Source: Combretum micranthum
Taxonomy: Eukaryota; Streptophyta; Magnoliopsida; Myrtales; Combretaceae
Direction: 5' to 3'
DNA: 64,000 nucleotides
NCBI GenBank assembly: GCA_024138025.1
Contig: JAMXBD010000066.1
Span: forward strand, 62,001-126,000
Both the position numbers and the translations under genes were made by a program. Under the pieces are notes generated by a model that was given only the letters and a program-made list of their open reading frames with translations, had not been told where the DNA came from and searched no databases. Positions 25,701-36,900 of the stretch are shown in pieces (position 1 is the first letter of the stretch; every line of letters starts with the position of its first letter).

Positions 25701-27976
25701 GAGAAGAATGCCAACTTGGCCTCAGAGGTTGGAATGGAATTTACATCTGAAATTCCTCATGAGTCGGAAGACCCATCGTTCACCCAAAAGGAAACATTAG
25801 CACCATCTGAAAGTGAAGTGGGTATAACAACTGAGGATTCTGACAATGTTAAAAGCCAGGAGCATGAACAGATAACTCCGGAGAGGGAAAATATGGAACA
25901 TCCACAGCTGGAGACTTTGAGCAATTCTAATGTAGAGGAGCCTTCAGAGATTTCTTCCACTCCAGATCCTGCTGTCCAATCATATGACAATTCTCAAGTG
26001 GATGATGCTTCTCCTGTTGATCCTAAAGAGGAAAAGGAACCCCCAAAACATTCACGGAAGAGGTCTGCCTCTGGAGAACTGGAAGCAGAGGGAAAAAGTC
26101 TTCGGGTGGGTCCAGAAAAGCTACTAATCCAGCATTTATTGCTGCCCAGTGCAAATTTGAAGAGCTGAGTTCAAATACCCAATCATATGGGTCAGTCAAT
26201 AACCCCAGTCAAAATGTCAATCTCAAGACTGAGATAGTAGATACAGCTTCATGCAGGGAAGAACTGTAGCTAAGATGGATGAATCCAACATGCCAGAAAA
26301 TTCTACTCCCAACATATCAGTGGTTCAAGTAGTTGGTTCTGAAAGTGGTACTGAGCTCTCCATTTCCTCAACACTTGATTCACCTGATAGATACTATGAT
26401 GGCTGCATAAAACTTGAGAACGTAGCCGAAGTTTCTGAAGAGTAGCACGCAATTCTGACAGCAACAAAGGCCATGAACTTGAAGTGGGGATTCAGCTGCC
26501 GTTTCCACTACCTGTAGCATCTGACCCTCCCCCAGAACAGCAGATAAAGAATGATGATGCCATTAGTGAACCAGTTAATTCAAATGCAGCAGCAGAGTCC
26601 CACCTGGAGGAGCAGAAGGCTGAAAGTACGTCTGATCTGCTGAGGGAAAACTCCGAGTCTGTTCAGCAAGCGTACAGGTCTTCCCCAGAAGCTTCTCCAA
26701 CGAGCCATATGACAGTTCCGGAATCGCAAGGAACTCCTGCTAGTCAGGTTTCGGTCAAAGCCAAAGGAAGTAAATCTGACAAGACTGCTTCGAGCAACAA
26801 AGAAAATCATTATCAATGAGTAAGAAATCACCGTCAAGTGCACATAATGACACTGGCAGCAGTACAAAGAAACAGTTGCCAAAGGATCAAAAGAGTGCTA
26901 AAAGGCATAATTCCTTGGGATCAACAAAACCAGATAATGTTGAACTAGAATCCCGGGATAGTAGTGCAAGCAACACTATTCCTCATTTCATGCAAGCCAC
27001 AGAATCTGCTAGGGCTAAGGTCAATGCGAATAACTCCCAAGATCAAGCCCTGATGTACTGGATAGAGACTATGCCAAGAAAAGGCACTCACTACCTGGTG
27101 ATAGTGGAAGGCAGGGCTCCCCTAGAGTTCATCAGTCAACAGCTCAAGCACACGGGACAAAGGCTAATGGTGCTGTTGCTAAAGGTATGCACAATTCTCA
27201 TGCATTGAATTGAAAGGAAAATATCAGCCAATACCTAAAATTTGCTTTAGTTATGCCTCTATAAAGCAAAAAGGATCGTTGGCCAAACACCCCCACCCCA
27301 CACACACACACAACCAAAAAAAAGAAAAAAAAAAATGCAAAAGAAGATCTATCTTCTGCAGTTCGCACAAAAATTGACATTTAAATCTGGTTTCTATTTA
27401 GGACAAGTTTCAGATGGTTTCTATTTTTAGGTTGGTTTATCGGTACATGATGAGATTTTTCCTTTGCTTAACATAGCAGAGTATCTAAAAATGTACTAAC
27501 ATAGCAGAGTAGCCAAAATACTTGGGTAAATATTTCATGAAAGCTTACATGTGCACTTTCTTTTTGTTGGATGTCCTTGGATGCTTTAAATGGTACATTT
27601 TTTGTAAGATTCCCTTCATTTATGCCGAAGTCCTGCAAAAGCTGCAGGACATGCATGCTTGGCTTAGATCCTGCCATCTTAGTTGCACCTGTGACTTCTC
27701 ATTCAATAATGCATCTGAAAGTGGTATTTGAGCTTTCTGACAAGTGACAACTCGTTATACCAGACAATATAATCCTCATCACTGCCTAATTTGTGTGGTT
27801 AGAGTGTTATGGTGGTCCGGAATGTTGTAGGCAGTTTTTAGATTAAGATACTTTGAGTAATCAGTAATACATGTTATCTACCAAACTTTACCTGGAGGGT
27901 GGGGCTTTTTTGATGCTCTTTAGTTGCTCACTGGATAAAATTTTGCTCAATTTCAGAGAGGAAGTGGCAGAGGTGA
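22787..27976 (+). CDS. IQD32: IQ67-domain calmodulin-binding protein, IQD32-like (frame broken in exon 5)
   Basis: Coding exons, all with GT-AG borders: 22787-22873, 23617-24015, 24093-24314, 25344-25418, 25548-27184 and 27957-27976. The ATG follows a GA-rich leader and opens MGRSTSSCFKIITCG, typical of this subfamily. Allowing one missing base at each of five exon-5 sites gives 814 residues with no other internal stop, close to the ~790-800 usual for IQD32. Visible in order: KRGWSFRKKSARHRVLSNTV (about 32-53), the IQ67 domain (about 152-213), SIQKLLSNRFARQ (exon 4), AWKWLERWM (284-292), an acidic low-complexity stretch, KKRHSLPG near the end and the terminal ERKWQR. IQD proteins bind calmodulin and act as scaffolds on microtubules, membranes or in the nucleus. 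The family call is firm; the exact orthologue is inferred. Exons 1-4 and 6 are intact. Confidence 0.88.
23977..24245 (+). other. IQD32: IQ67 calmodulin-binding domain interrupted by a phase-0 intron
   Basis: Exon 2 ends inside the first IQ motif (IQSSIRAFM) and exon 3 resumes with AQRTLLKMKN. Then come LQAAVRGHLVRNHA and VQAIVKMQALVRARRAKQ, three IQ-like repeats with the conserved Gln-Arg spacing. A phase-0 intron at this point of the first IQ motif is a known hallmark of the IQD family. The intron is only 77 bp (24016-24092). Basic and hydrophobic residues needed for calmodulin contact are all present, so this domain looks functional whatever the state of exon 5. Confidence 0.85.
24315..25343 (+). 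other. Intron 3 of the IQD gene (1029 bp)
   Basis: Bounded by GTAATC and a TTTTATCAG acceptor. T-rich, with short open frames on both strands that have no coding character. I recognise no transposon in it. Phase 0 on both sides. Confidence 0.7.
25548..27184 (+). other. IQD32: Large exon 5 of the IQD gene with five -1 frame breaks
   Basis: The exon opens LLESSPKTKS and runs in phase until an A5 run at 26093-26097, where the frame moves by one. Further shifts occur near 26264-26266, 26440-26443, in the A4 run at 26803-26806 and in the C3 run at 27036-27038. Each shift has the same direction, the loss of one base. Between shifts the coding frame stays open and keeps family-like sequence: SRKATNPAFIAAQCKFEEL after the first, KMDESNMPENS after the second, LEVGIQLPFPLP after the third, KKSPSSAHND after the fourth and YAKKRHSLPG after the fifth. 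As written, translation would stop at 26166-26168 and remove the C-terminal half. Confidence 0.85.
27957..27976 (+). other. IQD32: Final 20-bp coding micro-exon of the IQD gene
   Basis: Intron 5 (27185-27956) ends TTTCAG. The exon starts AGAGG, so the split codon G|AG gives Glu and the exon encodes RKWQR and a TGA stop (27974-27976). The resulting C-terminus ERKWQR fits this IQD subgroup, which supports both splice sites and the final reading phase. Sequence after the stop stays open in another frame to 28071, but that is not coding. Confidence 0.8.
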
Positions 27977-28640
27977 AGAGCTCTCCTCCAATACCATCCT
28001 CTGGCACGGATGATTCCGTTGAATCTCGTCTTTATGAGCTGGCTTTAGATGCTACAAGTATATGGTGTTAAGGTTTGCTTGACATCGGCTTCTATAGAAA
28101 CTGACGCAAATTTTAGTATCTTTATATACTAATGCCTCCACGTCCGAGTTGATTTCTGAGATGATAACTTCAAGGCAGAGTGCTTGTATTTCAACATTGT
28201 TGTGTGTGATATTATTCATGTTTGTTCATATGTTACATGTTTTTGTGGAGATTGAGATGGGCTATATGGGGAGCCTACACGAACTTATGTGAAAATCATG
28301 CCATCCTCCTTTTATCTGCCGGTGTATTGTTGAAATTGTCTACTCATAATTTCTTTTTCACACTTTTTGTCGTCCTACTAGCTATTCAGGTTGTGTAGTT
28401 TCATGTCGACCAAATATAATGTCTTCGACGAGCACATTAGAATTCTGTCTACTTTGGGCGGCATTGCTAACCTCCATTAATGCGTTTTTAGGCCTAACAT
28501 GTACCTTGTTTATGCCAAAGTTAGTGTTAAGATGCTTCTGCTGAGATATCAGATATGGTAATATATATATATATATATATATATGAAAATCATAACTTAC
28601 GAATATGTTTGGCATATAAATACCGGTGAACTTCTTTTAT
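27977..28640 (+). other. Probable 3' untranslated region of the IQD gene
   Basis: T-rich sequence with TGT-rich elements around 28190-28240 that resemble plant polyadenylation signals, but no single AATAAA marks the end. A (TA)n microsatellite at 28560-28584 probably lies at or beyond the transcript end. The exact cleavage site cannot be read from the sequence. Confidence 0.4.
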
Positions 28641-30663
28641 GTTTCGTCCACCATGTTGGGGGTATATGAATTTTGTTCTTTTCATGTTAATTTGTTTGAA
28701 TTAGATCTGTACGGTCCTTCTATCTTCAAGTTTACCGTTATTTCATAAAGCGGCAATCCTTCCATGTTGATTCGGCAGGAGCTTTGGGTCCATATTGTCA
28801 TCCTAACAAGTGACCATTTACTGAAAGATAATCAGCGTACCGAACTGGGTCTGCCATAATGTACATTCTTGGATATTAGGTTGGAAAAATCATGACATTC
28901 GCATTAGTACAGGCTTGTCCTATGCATAACGGCAAAGCCTAGTATCGGGCTATAAGGCTATCATCAGCTGTTTGTGGCTATAAGCTAAGCTACAACATTC
29001 AGAGGCCGATCGAACCTAGTATTTTAACATTAAATAAACGTACATTTTTTTTTTGGCCAAACTAAACGTACATTGAATCACTCATTTTCATCATCTCGGA
29101 AAATTTGGAGTATGCTTTCATAATTTTGTGCTAAATATTTCATTTTAAGTTTTTAAAAATTACTAAGTGGGAGTTTTGTTTAGTGTGACACCATATTGTG
29201 GATTATATTTATTTCTCATTTTCTTTTTCTCTTCTTTCTATTTGAATTTACAACTATTTTTTTTTCTTTTTATAAAAATAGTAATTCTGTCATAATCTTA
29301 TTAAACTATTGCGTACCGCAACTCATGCTAGTTTCTTATTGTGGCAGAATATTAATTTATTAAAACATTTCTTGTTATGTAGTTTTTTTATTTACCAGGT
29401 AATCTCTACCTGCAGACACTTTTGACCTATCTCCAATCTAATAAGTTGTAGTGCTAAACAACATCTCTTCCTTTTATTACACTACAGTCCTATAACTCAT
29501 GTCCTCCTCTTGAGGCAAAACGAAACTCCTCCATCGAAAAATTAATTTCTTTTAAGTAAATGCTCCCATAGGGTTCTCTTCATGCTAATTTCCTGAAAAT
29601 ATAACATACATATATATATATATAATATTTAAAACTTAATCCTCTTAACTTCTTTGATTTATTAGTTTTTCTTAATTAATCCAATGAATTTTACTCTCTC
29701 CAACCTAATACTTGCACTAAAAATTTGCATTGAAGGAGTTTAGTTAGTTGCTTCACTTCTCAGTAACTTAAAAATCCTAATAGCTTAGATACATTAATCA
29801 ATTACTTCCGCATTTTATTTTTCCCTTAGAAGTTACAAGGAGCATGTCACCAAATGAAGCTGTCTGCTAAACTCCATCATTACCAAACACTTCAGAATGT
29901 ATATTCCAAGTGCTGCTATCTATGACTTGCACTCTCAGATCCTCATTTTACCACAACGGACACGATCTACTAAGCCCTCTCAGGGCAACATATAAACTCC
30001 CATGATATTGCAACCAATTTTGTGCCCACTTCAGTTCATTATCCTTATTTACAGCTTCTATTAAGGATATATTACTTAATTTATAGCAAGTCACTAGGTC
30101 CTATAAATTTGTTAATGGTGCCCCCACCCTATAAACAATTCCAAGATACAAAAAACAAGGATCCAATAGGAATTTTATGAGCCTGTCATCACCATCTATC
30201 ATCGAGTTGATAATCATGGGACCATCATATACCTAAGAATAGTAAGATGCTATGACAAAAAACAAAGTACAAAGTATTCAAATGAACTGATCTTGTCTGC
30301 TGCAGGCTTAAAGCTACAGGGTCTAGGGAAGGCCAAATAGGCTTGCCTCCAACTAGGAAGTCCCAATACTCATCAAAGGGGAACTAAGAAGGGAGCTTAT
30401 AGACTTGAAAAACTAGAAGTCCAGCCCATTCCAAGGGCATGGAATAGCGCCAATCTAAGAGTATATTTTGAGTATTATAGAAGCTTACTTCCTACTTCCA
30501 TTGTTAATAAAGGATTTCATTTTCTTATCACCCACTTTTTGTAGGCACATTTAACTCTACACATATATTATGATTGACATAAGGACTCTTCAGGCATTAG
30601 GACCTTGCCACATCCATAGTCAAACTTTCCTAAGACCTAAATAACCAACCTCTTAAGTCCTAA
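28641..30663. other. Intergenic DNA downstream of the IQD gene
   Basis: No gene found. The stretch is less AT-rich at 28730-29000 and 29820-30440, which could be relic transposon sequence, but frames are closed on both strands and I recognise no domain. A short (TA)n tract lies at about 29608. Confidence 0.4.
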
Positions 30664-30856
30664 GGGGTAACTTTATCGATGGACTTTGGTCTAACATTTG
30701 AGTAACTCCTCAAACCCATAAACATAGCTCTTAAGCTTAGATGAGTAACTTGTTGATGGACTTTGGTCCAACACCTAAGTAACACTCTGAACTAAAAAAA
30801 TGAGCTTTTTTGCTCGAAAGGGTTACTTTATCGATGAACTTTGGTCCAACCCAAAC
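30664..30856. repeat. Three-copy short tandem repeat, ~80-bp spacing
   Basis: The motif GTAACTT(T/G)(A/T)T(C)GATG(G/A)ACTTTGGTC(T/C)AAC occurs at about 30665, 30747 and 30824, each followed by a CC-rich patch and AACTC/AACCC. The copies are diverged. No function apparent. Confidence 0.55.
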
Positions 30857-30894
30857 CAGCATAAATAATAATAGGTGAGTTTTGGCATGACAAT

Positions 30895-31200
30895 AAGATA
30901 ACAACCTATATGATAGAATTAACATGATACATTTTTAATGTTTGTAGTATCAACAAAGCAACATTCTCTACGTATATATTTGAAGTGAAAATAATAGTAC
31001 AAATAACACAACCATCGTATTTGCTATTCATAAACTTTGTCTAGTACTCACAATTGTCATGAGTTCATAATAGAAACATTGGGAATATTAAACTAATTAA
31101 AAGCAAAGAAACATGATACTTAATGCAAAGAATGTCTTGATAAACAATGGGTCTCTATGAATGATATACCAACTCTTGTAAATATGGATAAGCTAAATTG
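30895..31200. repeat. Dispersed repeat family, longest copy
   Basis: The block starting AACAACCTATATGATAGAAT and continuing with TATCAACAAAGCAAC and ATATTTGAAGTGAAAATAAT recurs in the same orientation at 31503-31610, 32206-32320 and 39148-39370. The last shares about 220 bp with this copy, including an ATTCTTGAACTATGTCTACAA-like stretch. It is non-coding. The source element is unknown; an old LTR fragment is plausible. Confidence 0.55.
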
Positions 31201-32671
31201 GGATTTTTTTTCCAATATAAATGAAGAGTTTTATTTATTTATTTTTGTTGAATTTTTTTTCCATACAGGTCTGGACAAACATAAAAAATTGCTCTAAAGA
31301 GCAAAATTCCTCTTAAGCTTGTTTTTTCTTCTTTTGTTTTGAGACCAAACTATTTAATAAACGGTTGTAGTCTGCTGGTGTTATTTTTACATTATTACAC
31401 CGTATATAGCATCCCTTCAACTGCCTCACTTTAATGAATCATCTTACATAATATAATTATCTCCCAACCAAACTAACATCAATAATAATAGCCATTGTAT
31501 CTACGGTAACAACCTATATAATAGAATTAGCATGGACAATTTTATGTTTGCAATATCAACAAAATAACTCTTTATATATATTTATATAGTGGAAATGATA
31601 GCACAAAAAAAAAACAAAATAATAGCTTTGTGACACATGTATTTTGTGTATCTTGCCCATTCGTGCTTGTATGTTGGACTTGTCATGCTCCGATGCCTTT
31701 TCTTTCATATGCTAGCTTGCGTGCCCCCCATTTACTCGAGTGTCATAATGAGTGCCATTCATGTTTCACCCATGTGCCATCCATGTGCTATCCATGTGCT
31801 CTTAGATGGGCTTCAATGACAACGGGACGACTCACAACACAACACATGGATGGCATAAGTTCATTGCTTCTTAAATATAATTTAAGATCTCCTTCTAGAT
31901 CATACATTTTACAAAATAAGGAGGTTAAGGGAGATCAACTTAGAAACAAAGTACACTTGCTTGGTTGCTTGTTGTTACCTACTATGATGTTAACTATAAC
32001 ACATAATACTAATATTTTATCACAAAAGTTGAAATTAGAAGGTCTAAATTTAAAAACATCACCAAAAAATTATTAATATACAAATAAAAATTGTGAAGTT
32101 TAAGCAATTGACTAAACTTTTCTAGGCAACCAACTTAAATAATAAGGTATCTAATCAACATAATTAATAAAAGCCATTGTAATAGGCATATGTTGCATAA
32201 GGTAAGGTAGCAACCTATACAATAGAATTATAATGACACAATTTTAATATTTAAAATATCAACGAAACAACAATTTCAAAATATACATTTGAAGTCAAAA
32301 TAATAACATAAAAACACGAAACATTACCTTTCAAGTAAAAAGTACTTTAATTTAGATTGAAGACATTTGGTACAATAAGAGCCCTTCAATGAAACCATGA
32401 ATGGTTTGAACTCTCTTTCTAAAGTGCATAGAAATATAAACAAACCACATTTTTCAATTTAATACAATTCAATTTAGTTATTGGTTTGCTTCAATTTTAT
32501 GAAAATGCCTAATATCAATCTATAATATCTTCGTCATACATACTAGTACTCATGCACAAACATTTACCTGGTTTGATTTATGTATAAGTTTTTCCATTCA
32601 TTTTTGAAGACCATAAGTATCATCACTTTTGTAGATATAGCTAAAGGCTTTACATTAGAAAACAAGGACTT
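31201..32671. other. Relic repeat DNA, no gene supported
   Basis: Contains two further copies of the 30895 repeat (31503-31610 and 32206-32320). The 148-codon frame at 31630-32076 begins with a cysteine-rich segment made by short repeats (CATGTGC(C/T)ATC at about 31770-31800) and then becomes low in complexity. I see no domain or homologue and do not call it a gene. Confidence 0.4.
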
Positions 32672-32742
32672 TGGTAGAGTTGGCACAATGGTAAAAGATA
32701 ACCACTCTTCACGAGCAACCAGTCATTGTATGTCGAATCTCT
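32672..32742 (+). mobile_element. tRNA-derived SINE-like head
   Basis: GTTGGCACAATGGTAAAAG resembles the tRNA-like head of plant Au-type SINEs, with an A-box-like TGGCACAATGG. About 47 bp further on ATGTCGAATCTC is a decayed B-box (consensus GGTTCGANNCC). The spacing fits a pol III promoter. The body, to perhaps 32880, is degenerate and ends are not defined. Chance similarity to a tRNA fragment is the main alternative. Confidence 0.4.
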
Positions 32743-32935
32743 CTCTCTTTTTTCTTATAACAATATTTTCATTTACGAATAATATGTTAAAAAAATTTTA
32801 TATTCTAAAATTTGGAAGGGAGACGACATTATTGTTATTGCAAGGTTGGTTTTTCTTATGCAACTTAAGCACACTAATCCTAAGAACTTCAAGGTATGTC
32901 TTTTATTATTGATTATATTCTTTTAGGATAAATTA

Positions 32936-33206
32936 CACTAGAACGTATCAACGTTTAGTGGTAACTCATTTAAGTTGTTAATATTTTGAGTAGTTAAAAA
33001 GAAGAATAAACTTTTCATAAAATGAATCAAACAATGTATCAACGTTTTACAAAGTTCATTTAATGTATCAATGCTTGGATTAACTTTCAATTAAGTCTTC
33101 TTAATTTTCACAAATGGTTAATTATTAATACCTTACTTGACTCACTTTGTGAAATGTTAAATCCTCTTTTTAACTATTTGAAATGTTGATACCTCATCTT
33201 GGTCAC
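32936..33206. mobile_element. Truncated foldback MITE, copy 2
   Basis: Opens GATAAATTACACTAGAACGT and shares TATCAACGTTTAG and ACTATTTGAAATGTTGATAC with the copies at 13070 and 62170. The right-hand terminal repeat is missing: similarity stops where the copia remnant starts at about 33207. Confidence 0.5.
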
Positions 33207-35118
33207 CGAAAGAAAAATTGCGTAAGGATCGCAAAGCCTTTTCTCAAATTCATCTCCGTTTATCGAATCAGATTTTGCAGGATGTGTTAAAAGAGAAGAC
33301 AACTACTGGTTATGGTTAAAATTAGAATAGTTGTGTATGGCGAAAAGTTTGACTAGTAAATTACATCTGAAGCAGCGATTATACTCACACAAGTTGACTA
33401 AAGGCAGGTCTCTAGAAGATCACTTGATCGTTTTAAGGAAATTGTTTATGATTTGGAAACTTCAGAGGTTAAGTATGATGAGGAGGATTTGGCTCTAACT
33501 TTGTTGTGTTCGTTACCTCTTTCATATTCAAATTTTAGAGACACAATCCTGTATAATCGCGATTCTCTTACCATGGGAGAGGTGTATGATGCTTTGACAT
33601 CTTATAAAGATGAAACACTTAGTAATTAGATTCGAGCCTAGAGTAAAAGGTCTTGTTTCTCATGGTAGGAGTCAAGAATGCACTTCTGGTAATTTAAGAG
33701 GAAGGTCAAAGTCTTCAAATAGAGATAAGGTTTGCATGTATTGCAAGAATAAAGGACACATTAAATTAGAGTGCTATAAGTTGCAAAATAAGAATAAGAG
33801 GGCTACTGAGAATTAGAAAGGGAAACAACTAGAAAAATCCACTGAAGCTAATGTAGCTGAAGACCACAGTGGTGGTGAACTTCTTGTAGCTTCGAGTGAT
33901 GATCCTCAAACCAATGAGGATTGGATTTTGGATTTTGGATTCTAGTTGTACTTTTCATATGTGTCCTAATCGGGATTAATTTTGAATATATGAAAAGGTT
34001 TCCAAAGGTGTCTTCCTTTTAGGAAATAATGCTTCTTGCAAAGTTGCAGGTATTGGCACCATAAAGATCAAGATGTTTGATGGTGTTATCAAGACACTTG
34101 GAGACGTGAGATATGTGCCTGATTTGAAGAGAAATTTAATTTCATTGAGTATTCTTGATACCAAAGGGTACAAATATATAAGCGAAGGTGGAGTTTTGAA
34201 GATCAGTAAAGAATCACTTGTGGTCATGAAAGGATAGAAAAAGACTACTAATTTATATATTTTGCAGGGTTCTGTGATTGCAGGGGATGCAGCCATCACC
34301 TATTCTTCTCTATCAGATGAGGATGCTACTAGAGTATCGCATACGCATCTAGGGCATATGAGTGAAGCCGGTATGATTGAATTGAGCAGAGAGGACTTCT
34401 AGATGGGCAAGGCATCAGTAAGTTGAAGTTTTATGAACATTGTGTTTTCGGGAAGCAGAAAAGAGTTAGATTCACCACAGGTACTCATAGTACGAAGGGT
34501 ATTTTGGAGTATATCCATTATGATCTTTGGGGTCGTCTAGAGTGCCTTCAAGTGGAGGTACTGTTTATATGTTGTCTATCATAGATGACTTCTCCAGAAG
34601 AGTATGGGTACTTTTCTTGAAGCAGAAGAATGATAATTTTACCCACATTCAAAGAGTGGATGATGATGATTGAGAAACAAATTGGCAAACAGCTAAAGTA
34701 TCTTCGCACTAATAATGTTCTTAAATTCTACTCTAATGATTTCAATGTTTTGTGTAAATCAGAGTGAATTGCGAGGCATCTCTTAATTCCTGGTATACCT
34801 CAACAAAATGGCGTAGTAGAACAGATGAGCATAACCATTATGGAGAAAGCCGCTCAATTAGCAAAGTCATTTTGAGCTGAAGCAGCCTCTATAGCATGTT
34901 ATTTAATCAACAGGTCTCCATCTACAGCTATTGAAAAGAAGACTCCATTAGAGGTATGGTCTAGTACTCCTGTTGATTATATAGAATTGAGAGTTTTTAG
35001 CTGTACTACATATGCTCATGTGGATAATGGGAAGCTTAAGCCAAGATCTTTGAAGTGCATATTCCTTGGTTTTTAAACCTAGTGTCAAGGGATATAACAA
35101 ACTTTACCTTCAAAAAGC
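33207..35118 (+). pseudogene. Decayed Ty1/copia element: gag, protease and integrase only
   Basis: Recognisable in order: a gag segment (LEDHL..., then LLCSLPLSYSNFRDTI and YDALTSYKDE, 33400-33615), a CCHC knuckle CMYCKNKGHIKLEC (about 33736-33777), a degraded aspartic protease (WILDFG in place of WILDSG, 33920-33940), a GAG-pre-integrase region (DVRYVPDLKRNLISLSILD, about 34104-34160; HLGHMSEAGMIELS), HCVFGKQKRVRF (about 34437) and integrase core pieces (SIIDDFSRRVWVLFLKQKN, about 34576; ACYLINRSPSTAIEKKTPLE). It stops after CIFLGF at about 35075-35118, before reverse transcriptase. Many in-frame stops and several frame changes; no LTRs found. An old, dead, truncated copy. Confidence 0.85.
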
Positions 35119-36118
35119 ATAGTTTTTTTTTGTTGCAATTTCCTATTGCGATTTTTGGCGGCACAAGACTAGTTAATTAGGAATTTAAAAGAAAAGCATG
35201 AGGGATTGATAAAGAAAGGATTTCCATAAAACAGAGAAGCAAGGCACAAGGGATTTTGACATTAACGGAGTATCCTAATTTGGTTCGATGGGTAATAGGG
35301 AGTTTAATGTGAGGGAAATTGAAGGAGGAGGTAGTGTTGTGTGTGTGATTCAACGAAAAGGGTAAGGAACAATAGAGAAGACACATGAGACTGCATACAA
35401 ATGCTGTATTGGATTGTTGTTTAGTGTTGTCAAGGCTATGGAAATCAAAAGCTTGCATGGAACCATCATGCTAAAGAAGAAAAGAGAAAGAGTAGGGTTA
35501 TTCTAATAATTTTAAAGAAAAGGTTTCAAAAACAATAATAATAAAGATATCAAGATTTATAAAATTTTTCTAATTACTTTAGTAAGGTTTTAGAATCAAT
35601 GAAATTAAATAGGAAAATGTACATGAAGATTTTGAAAATAATAATGAAGGAAATCAAGATTAATCAAATAAATAATGCACATGACATTAAGTTAAGGTAG
35701 ACAAGTCTGAAATGAATTGATGAATAGTTGTTGCTTTTGTTCTTAGCAAAACAAGGGCAGCAAGCAACACTTGCATGAAACTTAACAATTGGCTCGACTA
35801 GTGGGTTATACCATGATTAATTGTAGTCATATAATTGAAGTTTTTATAGCTGAGATTAAAGGCCCTGAGTCAGACTAAGGAGAGAAAGGATTCTACTCAA
35901 ATTGACTGGCTTCATGTCTAGTAGATGCTACAACATAAGTGTAACGACTTAACTAGTTTTAGTAAGTTAAAATTTTAAAAAAAGTTGACAAAACGAAAGA
36001 TAAAGGAAAATACCATGTTCCATTGATTTACACACAAATGCTAACATGTTATCTTCAGATTGTTTATTGATTCAATGAGTACTCAAATAATGGGCATCCA
36101 AAATAAAAAACTATAGAG
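35119..36118. other. Intergenic DNA, no gene seen
   Basis: The frame at 35177-35458 (minus) is of ordinary composition without a recognisable motif. No repeat family identified, though the flank of the copia remnant may still be element-derived. Confidence 0.4.
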
Positions 36119-36590
36119 TAATTTGAATTTTTGGGAAAAGTAGAGCAAAACAACGCCCATAAATAATAATATCCATCAATTGACTTGTTCTTTTCCTTAA
36201 GGCATACATTTATATGCAAGTTCAAAAGCTACTAAAAATAAAATTTGAAAAACTACCAAAAATAGAAAAATCCTAAAACTTACAAACATAAAATAAATTA
36301 AAGGACAAATAAAATGTTATAGGTGGCAAAGAAAATGGACATATCTACTTAAAGTTTTAAAACATCTAAAATTTACTGAAATAGAAAAAAAAAAATACCA
36401 TTCTAGGAGCTTAAATGATGGAATTTATCGAAAAACCGACGTTGTCCACCACTAAAGGTAGTCTTTTTTATTTGTTAATTCGTTACGCATTGAGATAGGG
36501 ACCTAGAATTACAAAATTGTTACTAACTAGTCTTTACCCTATTTTATCATGTACCTATTCGTCACTACTTCCACCTCATCAAAAGATTGG
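36119..36590. repeat. Direct repeat A (~470 bp)
   Basis: Pairs with 36901-37361 in the same orientation, about 775 bp apart. Shared blocks: TTTGGGAAAAG at the left, ACCAAAAATAGAAAAATCCT / CCAAAAATAGAATAGTCCT, GAATTT(A/G)(T/G)C(G/A)AAAAACCG and a final CATGTACCTATTCG(T/A)CAC. By eye about 65-70% identity with many indels. It may be the LTR pair of an old small retroelement or a simple tandem duplication. Confidence 0.55.
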
Positions 36591-36900
36591 TGAATATGTT
36601 ATTGCCAATGTAGACAAAGGAGATAAATAATGTTGGAGATAAAATTATGTTCATGTGTCTAATTAATAAAGTATAGTAATAATGTTTCCCCTAATCTTCG
36701 GACTAGGCTTGGACAAGAAATAATCATGTTGACGTCCATGAATTCTCAAAATAGTGATGCTCTTAGTTGTAAGAGGATTGACGCAATGAGTTAATTTGGG
36801 TTTTATCTCAAGATGTTGGTTCAGCGAATACCGACTTGTAATCTTAACTATTGATTCTGAGAATTTCTAAGTTTTTGGCATCAAAATTTGAAATTTTATA

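Noticed and set aside
27871..28071. 66-codon frame near the IQD 3' end
   Set aside because: Not in the reading phase supported by splicing; the correct phase stops at 27974-27976.
31630..32076. 148-codon plus-strand frame, cysteine-rich at its start
   Set aside because: The Cys/His pattern comes from short CATGTGC repeats, the rest is low in complexity, no domain is recognisable and it overlaps dispersed repeats.
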